From an uncultured Oscillospiraceae bacterium (GTDB lineage Bacteria; Bacillota; Clostridia; Oscillospirales; Oscillospiraceae), in the NCBI GenBank assembly GCA_934591635.1, contig CAKTPI010000003.1, positions 1 to 64,000 on the forward strand: a stretch of DNA of 64,000 bases. Reading direction: 5' to 3'. The notes beneath the pieces were generated by a model. That model made no database searches, was not told the origin of the DNA, and saw only the letters and a list, made by a program, of their open reading frames with translations. Made by a program: the position numbers and the translations under genes. The first letter of the stretch is position 1; each line of letters begins with the position of its first letter. Below are positions 51,134-60,132 of this stretch, piece after piece.

Positions 51134-51310
51134 ATGAATACCCAAAGAGAGTTACATACTACCGTGATTCGGAAGTGCGCATGGATTGATTCCGCCAATC
51201 GGATTGTATCGTTTCAGCAGATTGGAGAAAGCGCATGCTACACCGCAGACGAGTCAGAGTTCTGGCCCCATATTATGGAGCTGGTCAGTGTTGGCTATCG
51301 TTTGCAGTAA
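51134..51310 (+). CDS. Small orphan protein of 58 residues
   Basis: A short gene below common length cutoffs. The ATG at 51134 is preceded by a strong AAGGAGG with a nine-base gap, and the stop codon is followed at once by a terminator. The protein is soluble, starts MNTQRELHTTVIRKCAWIDS and contains RIVSFQQIGESACYTADESEFW; it resembles no family I can name with certainty. Codon choice is like that of neighbours. It forms a single-gene unit between asnA and a HAD phosphatase. Confidence 0.65.
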   Translation: MNTQRELHTTVIRKCAWIDSANRIVSFQQIGESACYTADESEFWPHIMELVSVGYRLQ

Positions 51311-51343
51311 AAATCGGGCACCCACAGGGGTGCTCGATTTTTA
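51311..51343. terminator. Bidirectional terminator
   Basis: aaatcgggcaccc (51311-51323) pairs with gggtgctcgattt (51328-51340), with T-runs on both strands. It serves the small gene (rightward) and the HAD gene (leftward). Confidence 0.85.
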
Positions 51344-51979
51344 TCGATTTAGCAGGTTCAACAGCATTTCCGGCGTGTCTGCGATAGCGAAGGCACCGGC
51401 ATTCTTCAAATCATCTATTGTCCCATATCCCCATGAAACGCCGATGGTTGGGATCCCATGGGCGGCTGCGCCAATTACGTCAAAAGCGGTATCCCCAACC
51501 ATAATGGGGGTGGCAGCCGTTCCGAACTTATCCAGTAGAAAAGCAATGACATCGCTTTTGCTGGTGCGGGATTGATCAAAGGTTGCACCGCAGATACAGT
51601 CAAAATACTTGGCCAGGTCAAAATGCTCCAGCACCTCAACAGCAGTGACTTCCGGCTTGGAGGTTGCCACACAAAGCTGATGCCCTTGCACTCTCAGTGT
51701 TTCCAGAAGCGTCCGAATGCCGGAATACGGATGATTTTCAAACTTTCCGATGGGCAGATACCGGCTGCGGAAAATCTTGATAGCCTCTTCTACCTGATCT
51801 GTAGGGATACCGAATTTCACAAAGGTGTCACCCAAGGGAGGGCCAACAAAAACCCGCAGTGCCTCCCGCGACGGAACCGGTAATCCAAAGTGCTCCAGCG
51901 TCATTTGCGCACAGTTGATGATGCCCTCGCCGGAGTCTGTGAGGGTTCCGTCTAAATCAAATAAAATTGTTTTCTGCAA
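51341..51979 (-). CDS. HAD family hydrolase (phosphoglycolate phosphatase-like)
   Basis: A 212-residue haloacid dehalogenase phosphatase. Motif I LFDLDGTLTDSGEGI (residues 6-20) holds the nucleophile Asp; motif II is CVATSKP (about 103), motif III includes SRTSKSDVIAFLLD, and motif IV is MVGDTAFDVIGAA (about 163). The alpha-helical cap between motifs I and II is of the Gph/PpaX kind. Substrate not determined; 5'-nucleotides and phosphoglycolate are typical. The start is TTG at 51979, with AAAGGATG about 9-12 bases upstream. Confidence 0.9.
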   Translation of the reverse strand: MQKTILFDLDGTLTDSGEGIINCAQMTLEHFGLPVPSREALRVFVGPPLGDTFVKFGIPTDQVEEAIKIFRSRYLPIGKFENHPYSGIRTLLETLRVQGHQLCVATSKPEVTAVEVLEHFDLAKYFDCICGATFDQSRTSKSDVIAFLLDKFGTAATPIMVGDTAFDVIGAAAHGIPTIGVSWGYGTIDDLKNAGAFAIADTPEMLLNLLNR

Positions 51980-52035
51980 AATTTTATCATCCTTTTTTTC
52001 TTTATCATAACATAATTATGGAACATATGCAAGGT

Positions 52036-52791
52036 TCATGCCAGCAGCACATCCATAATCAGCATCAGGCAAAAGCCTGCCAATAGGGCATAGGTGGCGG
52101 CGCGCTCATTCCCGTGGTCGTGGGTTTCCGGAATCATTTCATCACTGATGACAAACAGCATGGTTCCACCGGCAAAAGCAAGAAAAAACGGCAGAATAAA
52201 CGCAGCCATGGTGACGGCATAGAATCCAATAAAGGTTCCGATGATTTCAATGATGCCTGTGGCAGCGCCGCATAAAAATGTCTTTCGGGGAGATATCCCA
52301 GCGGCCAGCATCGGTGTGACGGTAATCAATCCTTCTGGGATATTTTGCAGTGCGATTCCACCGGCAATCAGAAAAGCAGAGCGATAATCACCAGAGCCCA
52401 GACTGACACCGGCAGCGAGTCCTTCCGGGAAATTATGAATTGCTATGGCAGCTACAAATAAAACCAACCGATCCATCCGAAAATTGTGACATTTCAGGTC
52501 TTCTTCCCAGCCAATCAGCTTATGAATATGCGGAACCAGTCGATCAACCAAACTGATGCAGCCTGCTCCGGATATTATTCCGCAGATGGTAACCAGCAAG
52601 CCGCCGTTTGCCTTATACTCAATAGCGGGGAGAATCAAACCCAAAATGGAAGCAGACAGCATGACACCTGCTGCAAAAGCCAGTACAATGTCACTGAATC
52701 GGTGCGAGACCTTCCGGCAGGGAAATCCGAGTATTGTCCCTATGATGGTTGCACCGCCCACAGCCAGTGCGGTTAAGAGGCACATAAGCAT
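52036..52791 (-). CDS. ZIP family metal transporter
   Basis: A 251-residue integral membrane protein of the ZIP family, moving Zn2+ or other divalent metals into the cytosol. It has the metal-site helices AIHNFPEGLAAGVS (about 133-146) and ALQNIPEGLITVTP (about 162-175), along with a short His/Asp loop (MIPETHDHGNE) near the end, and about eight helices. ATG at 52791 follows AAGGGTG; an ATG six bases further in is possible. Close to ZupT/GufA-type bacterial ZIPs. Confidence 0.91.
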   Translation of the reverse strand: MLMCLLTALAVGGATIIGTILGFPCRKVSHRFSDIVLAFAAGVMLSASILGLILPAIEYKANGGLLVTICGIISGAGCISLVDRLVPHIHKLIGWEEDLKCHNFRMDRLVLFVAAIAIHNFPEGLAAGVSLGSGDYRSAFLIAGGIALQNIPEGLITVTPMLAAGISPRKTFLCGAATGIIEIIGTFIGFYAVTMAAFILPFFLAFAGGTMLFVISDEMIPETHDHGNERAATYALLAGFCLMLIMDVLLA

Positions 52792-52872
52792 TTGGATACA
52801 CCCTTTCCAACAGCTTTTTAAACCAGCATATGCCGCTGTCAGAAAAAAGGTACATTTCTTGACGAAAAAGAA

Positions 52873-52898
52873 GCCGCTCCACTTTACAGTAGAGCGGC
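52873..52898 (-). terminator. Terminator of the EamA transporter gene
   Basis: gccgctccact and agtagagcggc pair with one mismatch; on the minus strand TTCTTTTTCG follows. It lies 6 bases after the stop codon of the leftward transporter. Confidence 0.7.
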
Positions 52899-52903
52899 AA
52901 CTT

Positions 52904-53806
52904 CTACTTTTGGACAGGAAGCAGCCTGTGAACCGGCAGCTGGGAAACAATAACGCCGGCAAATACCAGGGCGCAGCCTGTCAGCTCTGCGGGTGTCATT
53001 GTATTACGCAGCAACAGCCAGCCTCCCAGGGCGGAAAAGACAGATTCCAGGCTCATGATCAAGGAGGCTGCTGTGGGTTCCAGCCGTTTTTGTCCAACGA
53101 TCTGCAAGCTGTAGCCGACTCCCATGGAGAGAATACCCGCAAAGCAAAGCGGCAGCCAGCAGGATAAGATGGTATTCATCTCTATCGTTTCCTGATTCAG
53201 CAGAATTCCTGGCACAGAAAGGATGGAGACAACCAGTGCCTGCACACAGTTCAACCGAAGTCCATCCAACTGCTGCGCAAAGCGATCGATCAGTAAAATT
53301 TGAACTGCGAAGGCAAAAGCACATCCAATCATGAAAAGGTCACCGATGTTCACGTTGCTGATATTTGTAAGGCTCAGCAAATATAGGCCAATCAGAGCTA
53401 GAATAACGCTGAAAAGTGCATTGATTCCGGGCTTCCGATGCACAAAAATTCCAAGTATAGGGACAAGAACAATATACATTGCCGTCAGGAAGCCGGCTTT
53501 GCCGGGGGTAGTATACACAAGTCCGACCTGTTGCAAGCTGGTAGCAATGAAAAGTGCTACACCGCAAATGATGCCGGAGATCCAAAGCGTTGGATTCTTC
53601 CACTTTTTCAGAGATTCCTTTACACCGATTTTCCGGTCAAACAGTATTGTCACTGGAAAAAGAAATAGGACACCCAGCAAACATCGGATGGCTTGAAAAG
53701 TAAACGGACCGATAAGATTCATGCCGACACTTTGAGCAATGAATGCCATGCCCCAAATAAAAGTCCCGAGCAATAGTGCGAGCGTTCCCTGTGTTTGTTG
53801 TTTCAT
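52904..53806 (-). CDS. EamA/DMT family transporter
   Basis: A 300-residue membrane protein with ten predicted helices in two EamA repeats (about 8-135 and 150-290). It begins GTLALLLGTFIWGMAFIAQSVG and shows FTQAIRCLLGVLF-like, YTTPGKAGFLTAMYIVLVPI, ASLIMSLESVFSALGGWLLL features; the last reads LEPTAASLIMSLESVFSALGG. It belongs to the drug/metabolite transporter superfamily; substrate unknown. The ribosome binding site is weak (GGTGATG). Confidence 0.9.
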   Translation of the reverse strand: MKQQTQGTLALLLGTFIWGMAFIAQSVGMNLIGPFTFQAIRCLLGVLFLFPVTILFDRKIGVKESLKKWKNPTLWISGIICGVALFIATSLQQVGLVYTTPGKAGFLTAMYIVLVPILGIFVHRKPGINALFSVILALIGLYLLSLTNISNVNIGDLFMIGCAFAFAVQILLIDRFAQQLDGLRLNCVQALVVSILSVPGILLNQETIEMNTILSCWLPLCFAGILSMGVGYSLQIVGQKRLEPTAASLIMSLESVFSALGGWLLLRNTMTPAELTGCALVFAGVIVSQLPVHRLLPVQK

Positions 53807-53866
53807 GTTAACATCACCAAAGGTAATTTATCACAAAGAAGGAGCTAATGCAAGCACTTGGATCAT

Positions 53867-53895
53867 TTGCTTTTTGTGCAAAAATGTGATATAGT
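53867..53895 (+). promoter_or_regulatory. Promoter of the 96-aa gene and the phospholipase C-like gene
   Basis: TTGCTT (53867-53872) and TATAGT (53890-53895) at 17-bp spacing, 28 bases before the start codon. Confidence 0.65.
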
Positions 53896-53923
53896 AAACA
53901 AAACAAAAGAGCAGGTGATAGAA

Positions 53924-54214
53924 ATGGGAAAACTGTTCATTCCGACATTACATACGTTTGCAATGAACAATATTTTTACTGGTTCTCTCGGGATGTTCCG
54001 CTTTCGTGCTGCACCGGATATTGTTATGGCAACGCCCAAAGAGGTGGATTACGAGAAAAGCAGCATTCATGCAGAATACTGGCATGGCCTTTATTGCTAT
54101 GAAAAAAGTACCATGGAGGGCGAACGGACATTTCCGCTGTCTGTTGAGGGGCGAGAAGACATGATCGCATGGTTAGAGGAAATGCTGGATAAACCAGTTG
54201 AATCTACAGATTAA
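53924..54214 (+). CDS. Hypothetical protein of 96 residues
   Basis: A small soluble protein without signal peptide or membrane helix. It begins MGKLFIPTLHTFAMNNIFTG and ends WLEEMLDKPVESTD; a mixed alpha/beta fold is likely (RFRAAPDIVMATP, HAEYWHGLYCYEKS, ERTFPLSVEGREDMIAWLEE). I do not recognise the family with confidence. ATG at 53924 has GCAGGTG upstream. It lies 12 bases before the next gene, so the two are probably co-transcribed. Confidence 0.75.
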   Translation: MGKLFIPTLHTFAMNNIFTGSLGMFRFRAAPDIVMATPKEVDYEKSSIHAEYWHGLYCYEKSTMEGERTFPLSVEGREDMIAWLEEMLDKPVESTD

Positions 54215-54226
54215 GAGGAAGATAAT

Positions 54227-54889
54227 ATGGCACAGCGGACGATTCATGTACTCTTTGGAACGATTTTAGCAAAGCGGCTTTCTCTTGCGGAGATGAACCG
54301 TTTTTTGATCGGAAGCATCTTACCGGATGCCTATGTGAATCATGATGCGCGTGCAATCTCCCATTATATCAAGACGGTACCTGGTGAAGGAAGCCTCTAC
54401 TTTGACTTCCGTGAATTTCAAAATCAGTACCGGCCGAAGATATTGGAGGATGATCTCTACTTGGGGTACTATGCCCACCTGCTGGAGGATGCCTTTTATC
54501 GGGATTATTTGTATCGCGAAAAGAATATGCTGCAGAGAATCAAAAGCTCCCGTCTGGAGGTTTTGTATCAGGATTATCATATTCTCAATTCTTTTATTGC
54601 CAAGACGTACCCTCTGCCACAGCATTTGAAATATCCGGTAAGGTTTCAGGAGGAAACAATCAATGCAATAACGGCATTCGATCTTGAAACGGCCATAGCG
54701 GATTATGCGGATGATATTTCAGAACACACAGTGGGGAAAACGGTTCTTCTAACAGAGAATATGCTGGAAGAGTTCGTTTCCAAATATCTTCAGAAGCTGG
54801 AAGAGGAAATGCACAATGTGCGGCAGGGCGTTTCTTCTATCAATCCGTTGGACTATCGGTGGGGCAGTGAAGACCGCAATGGCGTGTAA
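54227..54889 (+). CDS. Zinc-dependent phospholipase C-like protein
   Basis: A 220-residue cytoplasmic protein that resembles the zinc-dependent phospholipase C/S1-P1 nuclease-like domain: FLIGSILPDAYVNH (residues about 25-38) and LGYYAHLLEDAFYRDYLY (about 84-101), with His and Asp residues suited to metal binding. Members in Firmicutes are uncharacterised; no signal peptide means it is not a secreted toxin-type phospholipase. RNA or nucleotide phosphate hydrolysis is equally possible. Confidence 0.72.
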   Translation: MAQRTIHVLFGTILAKRLSLAEMNRFLIGSILPDAYVNHDARAISHYIKTVPGEGSLYFDFREFQNQYRPKILEDDLYLGYYAHLLEDAFYRDYLYREKNMLQRIKSSRLEVLYQDYHILNSFIAKTYPLPQHLKYPVRFQEETINAITAFDLETAIADYADDISEHTVGKTVLLTENMLEEFVSKYLQKLEEEMHNVRQGVSSINPLDYRWGSEDRNGV

Positions 54890-54902
54890 ATGCAGAAAAG
54901 AG

Positions 54903-54930
54903 TTGACATTTTCGCCTTTTGTGATAAAAT
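54903..54930 (+). promoter_or_regulatory. Promoter of alaS
   Basis: TTGACA (54903-54908) and TAAAAT (54925-54930) at 16-bp spacing, followed by the T-box leader. Confidence 0.75.
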
Positions 54931-55165
54931 GACCATGATATGCAAAGACGATACGAAAACCAAGTGCTTCCGGGCAGCGTAGCGAAAAGGGGATGGTGAG
55001 AGCCCTTTGTGTGCCGGTAGTGCGAGCCATTTTCGTTGTTGCCCGGGATGACCGGGACGGGTGCTCCCGTTACAGAGCGTCTAAGATATCCTGTTTGCGG
55101 GATAATTAGGGTGGTACCGCGATTCAACCTCGCCCCTAAATTTGGGGTGGGGTTTATTTTTTTGA
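54931..55165 (+). promoter_or_regulatory. T-box leader of alaS
   Basis: A tRNA-sensing leader. The T-box sequence AGGGTGGTACCGCG lies at 55108-55121 and is followed by a terminator (stem aacctcgcccc 55126-55136 with ggggtggggtt 55144-55154, then a T-run), the standard antiterminator/terminator switch. Upstream is a long structured stem I region (about 54940-55090). By context it should read uncharged tRNA-Ala, but I cannot place the specifier codon with certainty. Confidence 0.93.
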
Positions 55166-55186
55166 ATTACATTTGGAGGTTATAGC

Positions 55187-57823
55187 ATGAATCCAAAACC
55201 TTATGGCGTCAATGAGCTGCGCGAAATGTTTCTGTCCTTTTTCGAGAGCAAAGGGCATCTTCGCCTGCCCAGTTTTTCTCTGATTCCTCAGAATGATGCG
55301 TCTTTACTGCTGATCAACTCCGGCATGGCCCCTATGAAGCCTTACTTTACCGGAGAGGTTGAGCCGCCCCGCCACCGGGTGTGCACTTGCCAGAAGTGTA
55401 TCCGTACCGGCGATATTGAAAATATCGGTAAGACTGCCCGCCACGGCACCTACTTCGAGATGCTGGGTAATTTCTCTTTCGGTGATTACTTTAAGCGGGA
55501 GGCCATTCATTGGAGCTGGGAATTCCTGACAGAGGTTGTCGGCCTGGACAAGGATCGCTTGTATCCCTCTATTTACGAAAATGATGACGAGGCCTTTGAT
55601 ATCTGGAATAAAGAGGTCGGTATCCCTGCCGACAGGATCTTCCGCTTTGGCAAGGAAGATAACTTCTGGGAGCATGGCTCCGGCCCCTGCGGCCCCTGCT
55701 CTGAGATCTATTATGACCGGGGCGAAAAGTATGGCTGCGGGAAGCCTGGCTGCACCGTTGGCTGTGACTGTGACCGCTATATGGAGGTCTGGAATAACGT
55801 TTTCTCCCAGTTCAACAATGATGGCCAGGGCAATTACACGGAATTGGCCCAGAAGAACATCGATACCGGCATGGGCCTGGAGCGTCTGGCTGTAGTTTGC
55901 CAGGACGTGAACAGTCTGTTTGATGTGGATACCGTCATGAACATCACCAATAAGGTGACAGAGTTGACCGGTGCTTCTTATGGCCAGAGTGTGAAGATGG
56001 ATGTATCCCTGCGTGTGATCACCGACCATATCCGTGCCTCCACCTTTATGATTGCCGACGGTGTTTTGCCCAGCAACGAGGGCAGAGGCTATGTCCTGCG
56101 TCGTCTGCTGCGCCGGGCAGCCCGCCACGGTAAGCTGCTGGGGGTTAACCACCCGTTTTTGTATCAGGTGGTGGAGACTGTTGTGCAGGAAAACGAAGGC
56201 CATTATGGCTATCTCCGGGAGCGTGCGGCTTATATCACCAAGGTGGTTAAAGTGGAAGAGGAAAATTTTGCCCGTACGATTGATGGCGGCATGAAGATTT
56301 TCTCCGAGATGCTGGCTGACCACAAAGCAAAGGGGGAGACAGAGTTCTCTGGAGCAGATGCATTCAAGCTCTATGATACCTACGGGTTCCCCATTGACCT
56401 GACGCTGGAAATGGTTGCAGATGAGGATATGACCCTGGATCAGAAGGCGTTTGCGAAACTGATGCAGGAGCAGAAGGATCGCGCTCGCGAGGCTCGGAAG
56501 GCACTTGGCGATTTGGCTTGGGCAGGTATTGACCTGGGCCTTGATAATACGCCGACAAAGTTCGTGGGTTACGAACAAAATGAGTGCCAGGCAAAGGTGC
56601 TGGCAGTGTGTGTTGGCGACGAGGTCTCTGGCTCGATTGCAGGCGGTGAAGGTGGAATTGTTGTCCTGGATCAGACACCGTTTTATGCCGAGATGGGTGG
56701 CCAGGTCGCAGACTGCGGAACCATTGTGTTGGGGAACGCCTGCTTCCGGGTGAGCGATGTCCAAAAGGATAAGGGAGGAAAGTATCTGCATCACGGTAAA
56801 ATGGTACAGGGTTCTTTGAAGGTGGATGATGTTGTCACTGCATCCATTGATGTGGAACGCCGCAAGGCAATCATGCGTGCGCACTCTGCAACCCACCTGC
56901 TGCAGAAGGCACTGACCACGGTACTGGGTGATCATGTGCATCAGGCGGGTTCTTTGGTGGAGCCGGACTATCTCCGCTTTGACTTCACTCATTACTCTGC
57001 CTTGACCCAGGAGGAACTGGCGAAGGTTAATACGATTGTGCAGGATTCTATCCTTGATGGTTACCCGATTGAAACGACTGAGATGCCTATTGAAGAGGCA
57101 AAGAAGCTGGGGGCAACGGCCTTGTTCAGTGAAAAATACGGACAGGTTGTCCGGGTTGTCAATATGAGCGGCTATTCGATTGAGTTCTGCGGTGGTACCC
57201 ACCTGGATAATACGGCCAAGGTCGGTGCCTTTGAACTGATCAGCGAGGGAAGCGTTGCTTCCGGTGTGCGTCGCATCGAGGCTGTGACTGGTAAAGCCTG
57301 CATGAAGAGAATGGAAGCTGGTCGGACTGTTCTTAGCGAAGCCTCTGCAAAGCTGAAGGTAAAGCCGGACGAGTTGAGCACAAAGATTCAGGCGAACTTG
57401 GACGAAATCAAAGAATTGAAGCGTCAAGTTGAGCAGTATAAGGTGAAAGATGCGTTGGGAGAGGTTGATCGTCTGCTTCAGAGTGCAAAGGAAATTGGCG
57501 GTGTAAAGGTTTTGACTGCAAAAATTTCCGGGGCGGATGCCAATAAATTGCGTCAGATGGGTGACATGCTTCGGGATAAGGCGTCCAACATTGTTGGCGT
57601 CCTGTCCTCTGTGAATGGTGAGAGGCCGTCTTTCCTTGCAATCTGCGGCAAGGATGCGGTTGGTAAGGGCTTAAAAGCCGGTGAATTGGTAAAACTGGTG
57701 TGCAGTGCATGCGGCGGTTCCGGCGGCGGAAAGCCTGATTCCGCTATGGGCGGCGGCAAGGATGCAAGCAAGGTTGATGAGGCTCTGAGCCAGGTTGAAG
57801 GCTTTGTAAGCTCTAAGAATTAA
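55187..57823 (+). CDS. alaS: Alanyl-tRNA synthetase
   Basis: An 878-residue class II synthetase, the usual length for AlaRS. It begins with ELREMFLSFFESKGHLRLPSFSL and ALLLINSGMAPMKPYF-type motif (LLLINSGMAPMKPYFTGE), and has GTYFEMLGNFSFGDYFK, the editing domain with HSATHLLQKAL (about 565-575) and CGGTHLDNT (about 666-674), and the C-terminal oligomerisation domain with a coiled coil (IKELKRQVEQYKV) and a GSGGGKPDSAMGGG glycine-rich C-Ala part. Controlled by the T-box leader. Confidence 0.98.
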   Translation: MNPKPYGVNELREMFLSFFESKGHLRLPSFSLIPQNDASLLLINSGMAPMKPYFTGEVEPPRHRVCTCQKCIRTGDIENIGKTARHGTYFEMLGNFSFGDYFKREAIHWSWEFLTEVVGLDKDRLYPSIYENDDEAFDIWNKEVGIPADRIFRFGKEDNFWEHGSGPCGPCSEIYYDRGEKYGCGKPGCTVGCDCDRYMEVWNNVFSQFNNDGQGNYTELAQKNIDTGMGLERLAVVCQDVNSLFDVDTVMNITNKVTELTGASYGQSVKMDVSLRVITDHIRASTFMIADGVLPSNEGRGYVLRRLLRRAARHGKLLGVNHPFLYQVVETVVQENEGHYGYLRERAAYITKVVKVEEENFARTIDGGMKIFSEMLADHKAKGETEFSGADAFKLYDTYGFPIDLTLEMVADEDMTLDQKAFAKLMQEQKDRAREARKALGDLAWAGIDLGLDNTPTKFVGYEQNECQAKVLAVCVGDEVSGSIAGGEGGIVVLDQTPFYAEMGGQVADCGTIVLGNACFRVSDVQKDKGGKYLHHGKMVQGSLKVDDVVTASIDVERRKAIMRAHSATHLLQKALTTVLGDHVHQAGSLVEPDYLRFDFTHYSALTQEELAKVNTIVQDSILDGYPIETTEMPIEEAKKLGATALFSEKYGQVVRVVNMSGYSIEFCGGTHLDNTAKVGAFELISEGSVASGVRRIEAVTGKACMKRMEAGRTVLSEASAKLKVKPDELSTKIQANLDEIKELKRQVEQYKVKDALGEVDRLLQSAKEIGGVKVLTAKISGADANKLRQMGDMLRDKASNIVGVLSSVNGERPSFLAICGKDAVGKGLKAGELVKLVCSACGGSGGGKPDSAMGGGKDASKVDEALSQVEGFVSSKN

Positions 57824-57824
57824 T

Positions 57825-57862
57825 AAAAATGGCGCAGCTTTTTTGGGCTGCGCCATTTTTTA
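57825..57862 (+). terminator. Terminator of alaS
   Basis: aaaaatggcgcagc (57825-57838) pairs with gctgcgccattttt (57847-57860), a perfect 14-bp stem; T-run on the distal side. Confidence 0.88.
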
Positions 57863-57886
57863 GAGAAGGGGGGAGGGCACCATAAA

Positions 57887-60130
57887 ATGAGGAAGCTTCT
57901 TCGTTTTACCATTGGCTTTGCGATTGCCTGTGCGGTCAGCGGCCTTTTGCTTTGGCAGAAAAATTTGATTGCAATGATTGCCTTCTCGTTTCTTTCCGGC
58001 GGAATTTGTGCCGTTATCCAAGGGGAAAACCAGCGCTGGAGAACAGCTGTACTGGTGCTTTTTGGCATGGGGATGGGGTTTTCTTGGTGCGCATTTTACC
58101 ACGTTTTCTACCTGGGGCCGCTGGAAAAACTAGATGGAACAACAAAGCACCTTCATGTGACCGTAATTGACTACAGTGAAAAAACAGCATATGGTTATAG
58201 TGTAAATGGTGTTGCGGTGATGGATGGAAAGCCATATTTTCTCCGTATTTATCAAAAAGAGGATTCCCTTCTGTCTCCTGGAATTGAGATGGAAGCGGAT
58301 TTTGGGATTCGTCTTACCACGCCCAGTGGAGAGAAGGATACCTCTTACTACCGTAGCGCTGGCTGCTTTGCAATTGCTGCACAGAAAACGGGGGCGATAT
58401 ATACCCAGTCCCATTTACCCTCAGCCCTCTTCCTTCCAAGCCGTATGGCAAATGCGGCGCAGCAGTCAATTCAGCGATGCTTTCCAGCAGATACTGCCCC
58501 TTTCGCCAAAGCGCTGCTGTTGGGGGACACTTCTGACTTGTCCTATGAGATGGATACAACGCTGAAGGTCAGTGGAATTCGCCACGTTGTTGCGGTTTCA
58601 GGCCTGCATGTTTCTGCACTCTTTGCAGCGATTTATTTAGTATTCCGGAGACATCGATGGTTGACTTTTTTTGCAAGCGTCCTAATACTGTCCTTTTTTG
58701 CAGCAGCGACGGGATTTTCTCCTTCGGTGACACGAGCGGTTCTAATGGCCGGATTAATGTCTCTGGGCATGGCGATTGAGGAGGAATATGACGGCTTAAC
58801 GAGCTTATCCTTTGCGTCCCTTGTGATGCTGGTGTTGAATCCGTTTGTTATTTGCTCGGTCAGTTTTCAGCTTTCAGTTTCCAGCGTAGCAGGGATCCTG
58901 ATTGTTTCACCGCTTCTTTTTGCAAAGATGAAAAAACAGTTTCCGCAGGTAAAGCCGAAGAGCAAAGCTGGGAAGCTATTGTCCTGGCTTTACGGTGTCA
59001 TTTCTGTATCGATCGGGGCACAGCTCTTTTCCGCGCCATTTAGTGCGTACTACTTTGGCTCTGTCAGCCTGATTGGAATGCTTACAAATTTGCTCATTAT
59101 ATGGGTGACTCCGGTGCTTTTTTGCGGCGTTGCTGTTGTTGGCGTTCTAGGCAGTGCAATGCCGTGGTTCAGCAGCTTGCTCGGGCAGCTGTTATCCTGG
59201 CCCGTTCGTTTGGCGCTGGTAATTGCCGGAATCTTGGCCAAAATTCCATTTGCAGCAGTGTATACGCAGAGTCCGTTTATTGTGGTTTGGATGGCCTGCT
59301 TCTATTGCGGTTTACTTGTTCTTATCCTTTTTAAAAGAAATTTGCGTATATTTCTTGCTATAACGGGTGTTGGGCTTGCAGCTGCAATTACAGCGTCAAT
59401 TTTTATTCCGAGGAACGATTCGGTTCGTCTGCATGTGCTGGATGTCGGGGAGGGGCAGGCAATCCTGATTCAAAGTAAGGGAGCAACGTATCTTGTTGAT
59501 TGCGGTGGAAGCAGTGAAACCAGGACAGCGGATGAGATTGCACAGACGCTGCTCAGTCAGGGTATTTCCAAGGTGGATGGCCTGATTTTAACGCATTATG
59601 ACAGCGACCATTGTAACGCATTGGAGTGTCTGCTGACACGGGTAGGTGTCACAGCATTTTATCTCCCTACACAAGATAGGTCAGATTTTGCATCATCTCT
59701 AGAAATGCGTTACGGTGACAAAATCAATTGGATTGATTCTGTGTCCTCCTTGACACTGACAACCGGAACGATGACGTTTCTGCCGTCGGATATCGGCAAA
59801 ACCAGTAACGAAAACTCTGTGTGTGTCTTGTTTGAATCGAAAGAATGTGTTATACTGATAACCGGTGACCGAAGCCGCAGCGGGGAGAAAGAGTTGCTTC
59901 GGAATTACATCCTACCCGATGTCGATGTCTTGATTGCAGGTCACCATGGCTCCAAGAACGCCACATCTCAGGAGCTATTGCAGGCAGTTCGGCCGGAGAC
60001 GGTAATAGTCTCTGTTGGAGCAAATAACCGGTATGGGCATCCAGCACGGGAGACGCTTGACCGGCTGGCAGAATTCGGCTGCAAAGTCTATCGGACAGAT
60101 CTGGAAGGCTCGATATTGATCAGGAGGTAG
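57887..60130 (+). CDS. comEC: DNA internalization competence protein ComEC/Rec2
   Basis: A 747-residue polytopic protein that forms the DNA uptake channel. The N-terminal part (about 1-170) has two helices and a DUF4131-type soluble domain. The competence domain (about 190-470) shows the hallmark GIRHVVAVSGLHVSALFAAIYLVF and TRAVLMAGLMSL. The C-terminal beta-lactamase-like domain (about 505-745) has VLDVGEGQAILIQ, DCGGS, LTHYDSDHCNALECL and GHHGSKNAT. The metallo site Tyr in HYDSDH is a tolerated variant. Together with the DprA-like gene it hints at natural competence, though comEA was not seen. Confidence 0.94.
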   Translation: MRKLLRFTIGFAIACAVSGLLLWQKNLIAMIAFSFLSGGICAVIQGENQRWRTAVLVLFGMGMGFSWCAFYHVFYLGPLEKLDGTTKHLHVTVIDYSEKTAYGYSVNGVAVMDGKPYFLRIYQKEDSLLSPGIEMEADFGIRLTTPSGEKDTSYYRSAGCFAIAAQKTGAIYTQSHLPSALFLPSRMANAAQQSIQRCFPADTAPFAKALLLGDTSDLSYEMDTTLKVSGIRHVVAVSGLHVSALFAAIYLVFRRHRWLTFFASVLILSFFAAATGFSPSVTRAVLMAGLMSLGMAIEEEYDGLTSLSFASLVMLVLNPFVICSVSFQLSVSSVAGILIVSPLLFAKMKKQFPQVKPKSKAGKLLSWLYGVISVSIGAQLFSAPFSAYYFGSVSLIGMLTNLLIIWVTPVLFCGVAVVGVLGSAMPWFSSLLGQLLSWPVRLALVIAGILAKIPFAAVYTQSPFIVVWMACFYCGLLVLILFKRNLRIFLAITGVGLAAAITASIFIPRNDSVRLHVLDVGEGQAILIQSKGATYLVDCGGSSETRTADEIAQTLLSQGISKVDGLILTHYDSDHCNALECLLTRVGVTAFYLPTQDRSDFASSLEMRYGDKINWIDSVSSLTLTTGTMTFLPSDIGKTSNENSVCVLFESKECVILITGDRSRSGEKELLRNYILPDVDVLIAGHHGSKNATSQELLQAVRPETVIVSVGANNRYGHPARETLDRLAEFGCKVYRTDLEGSILIRR

Positions 60131-60132
60131 CA

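Noticed and set aside
55304..57427. Minus-strand open frame of 707 codons opposite alaS.
   Set aside because: The alaS reading is unmistakable on the plus strand; the antisense protein has no recognisable motif or start signal. It results from codon bias.
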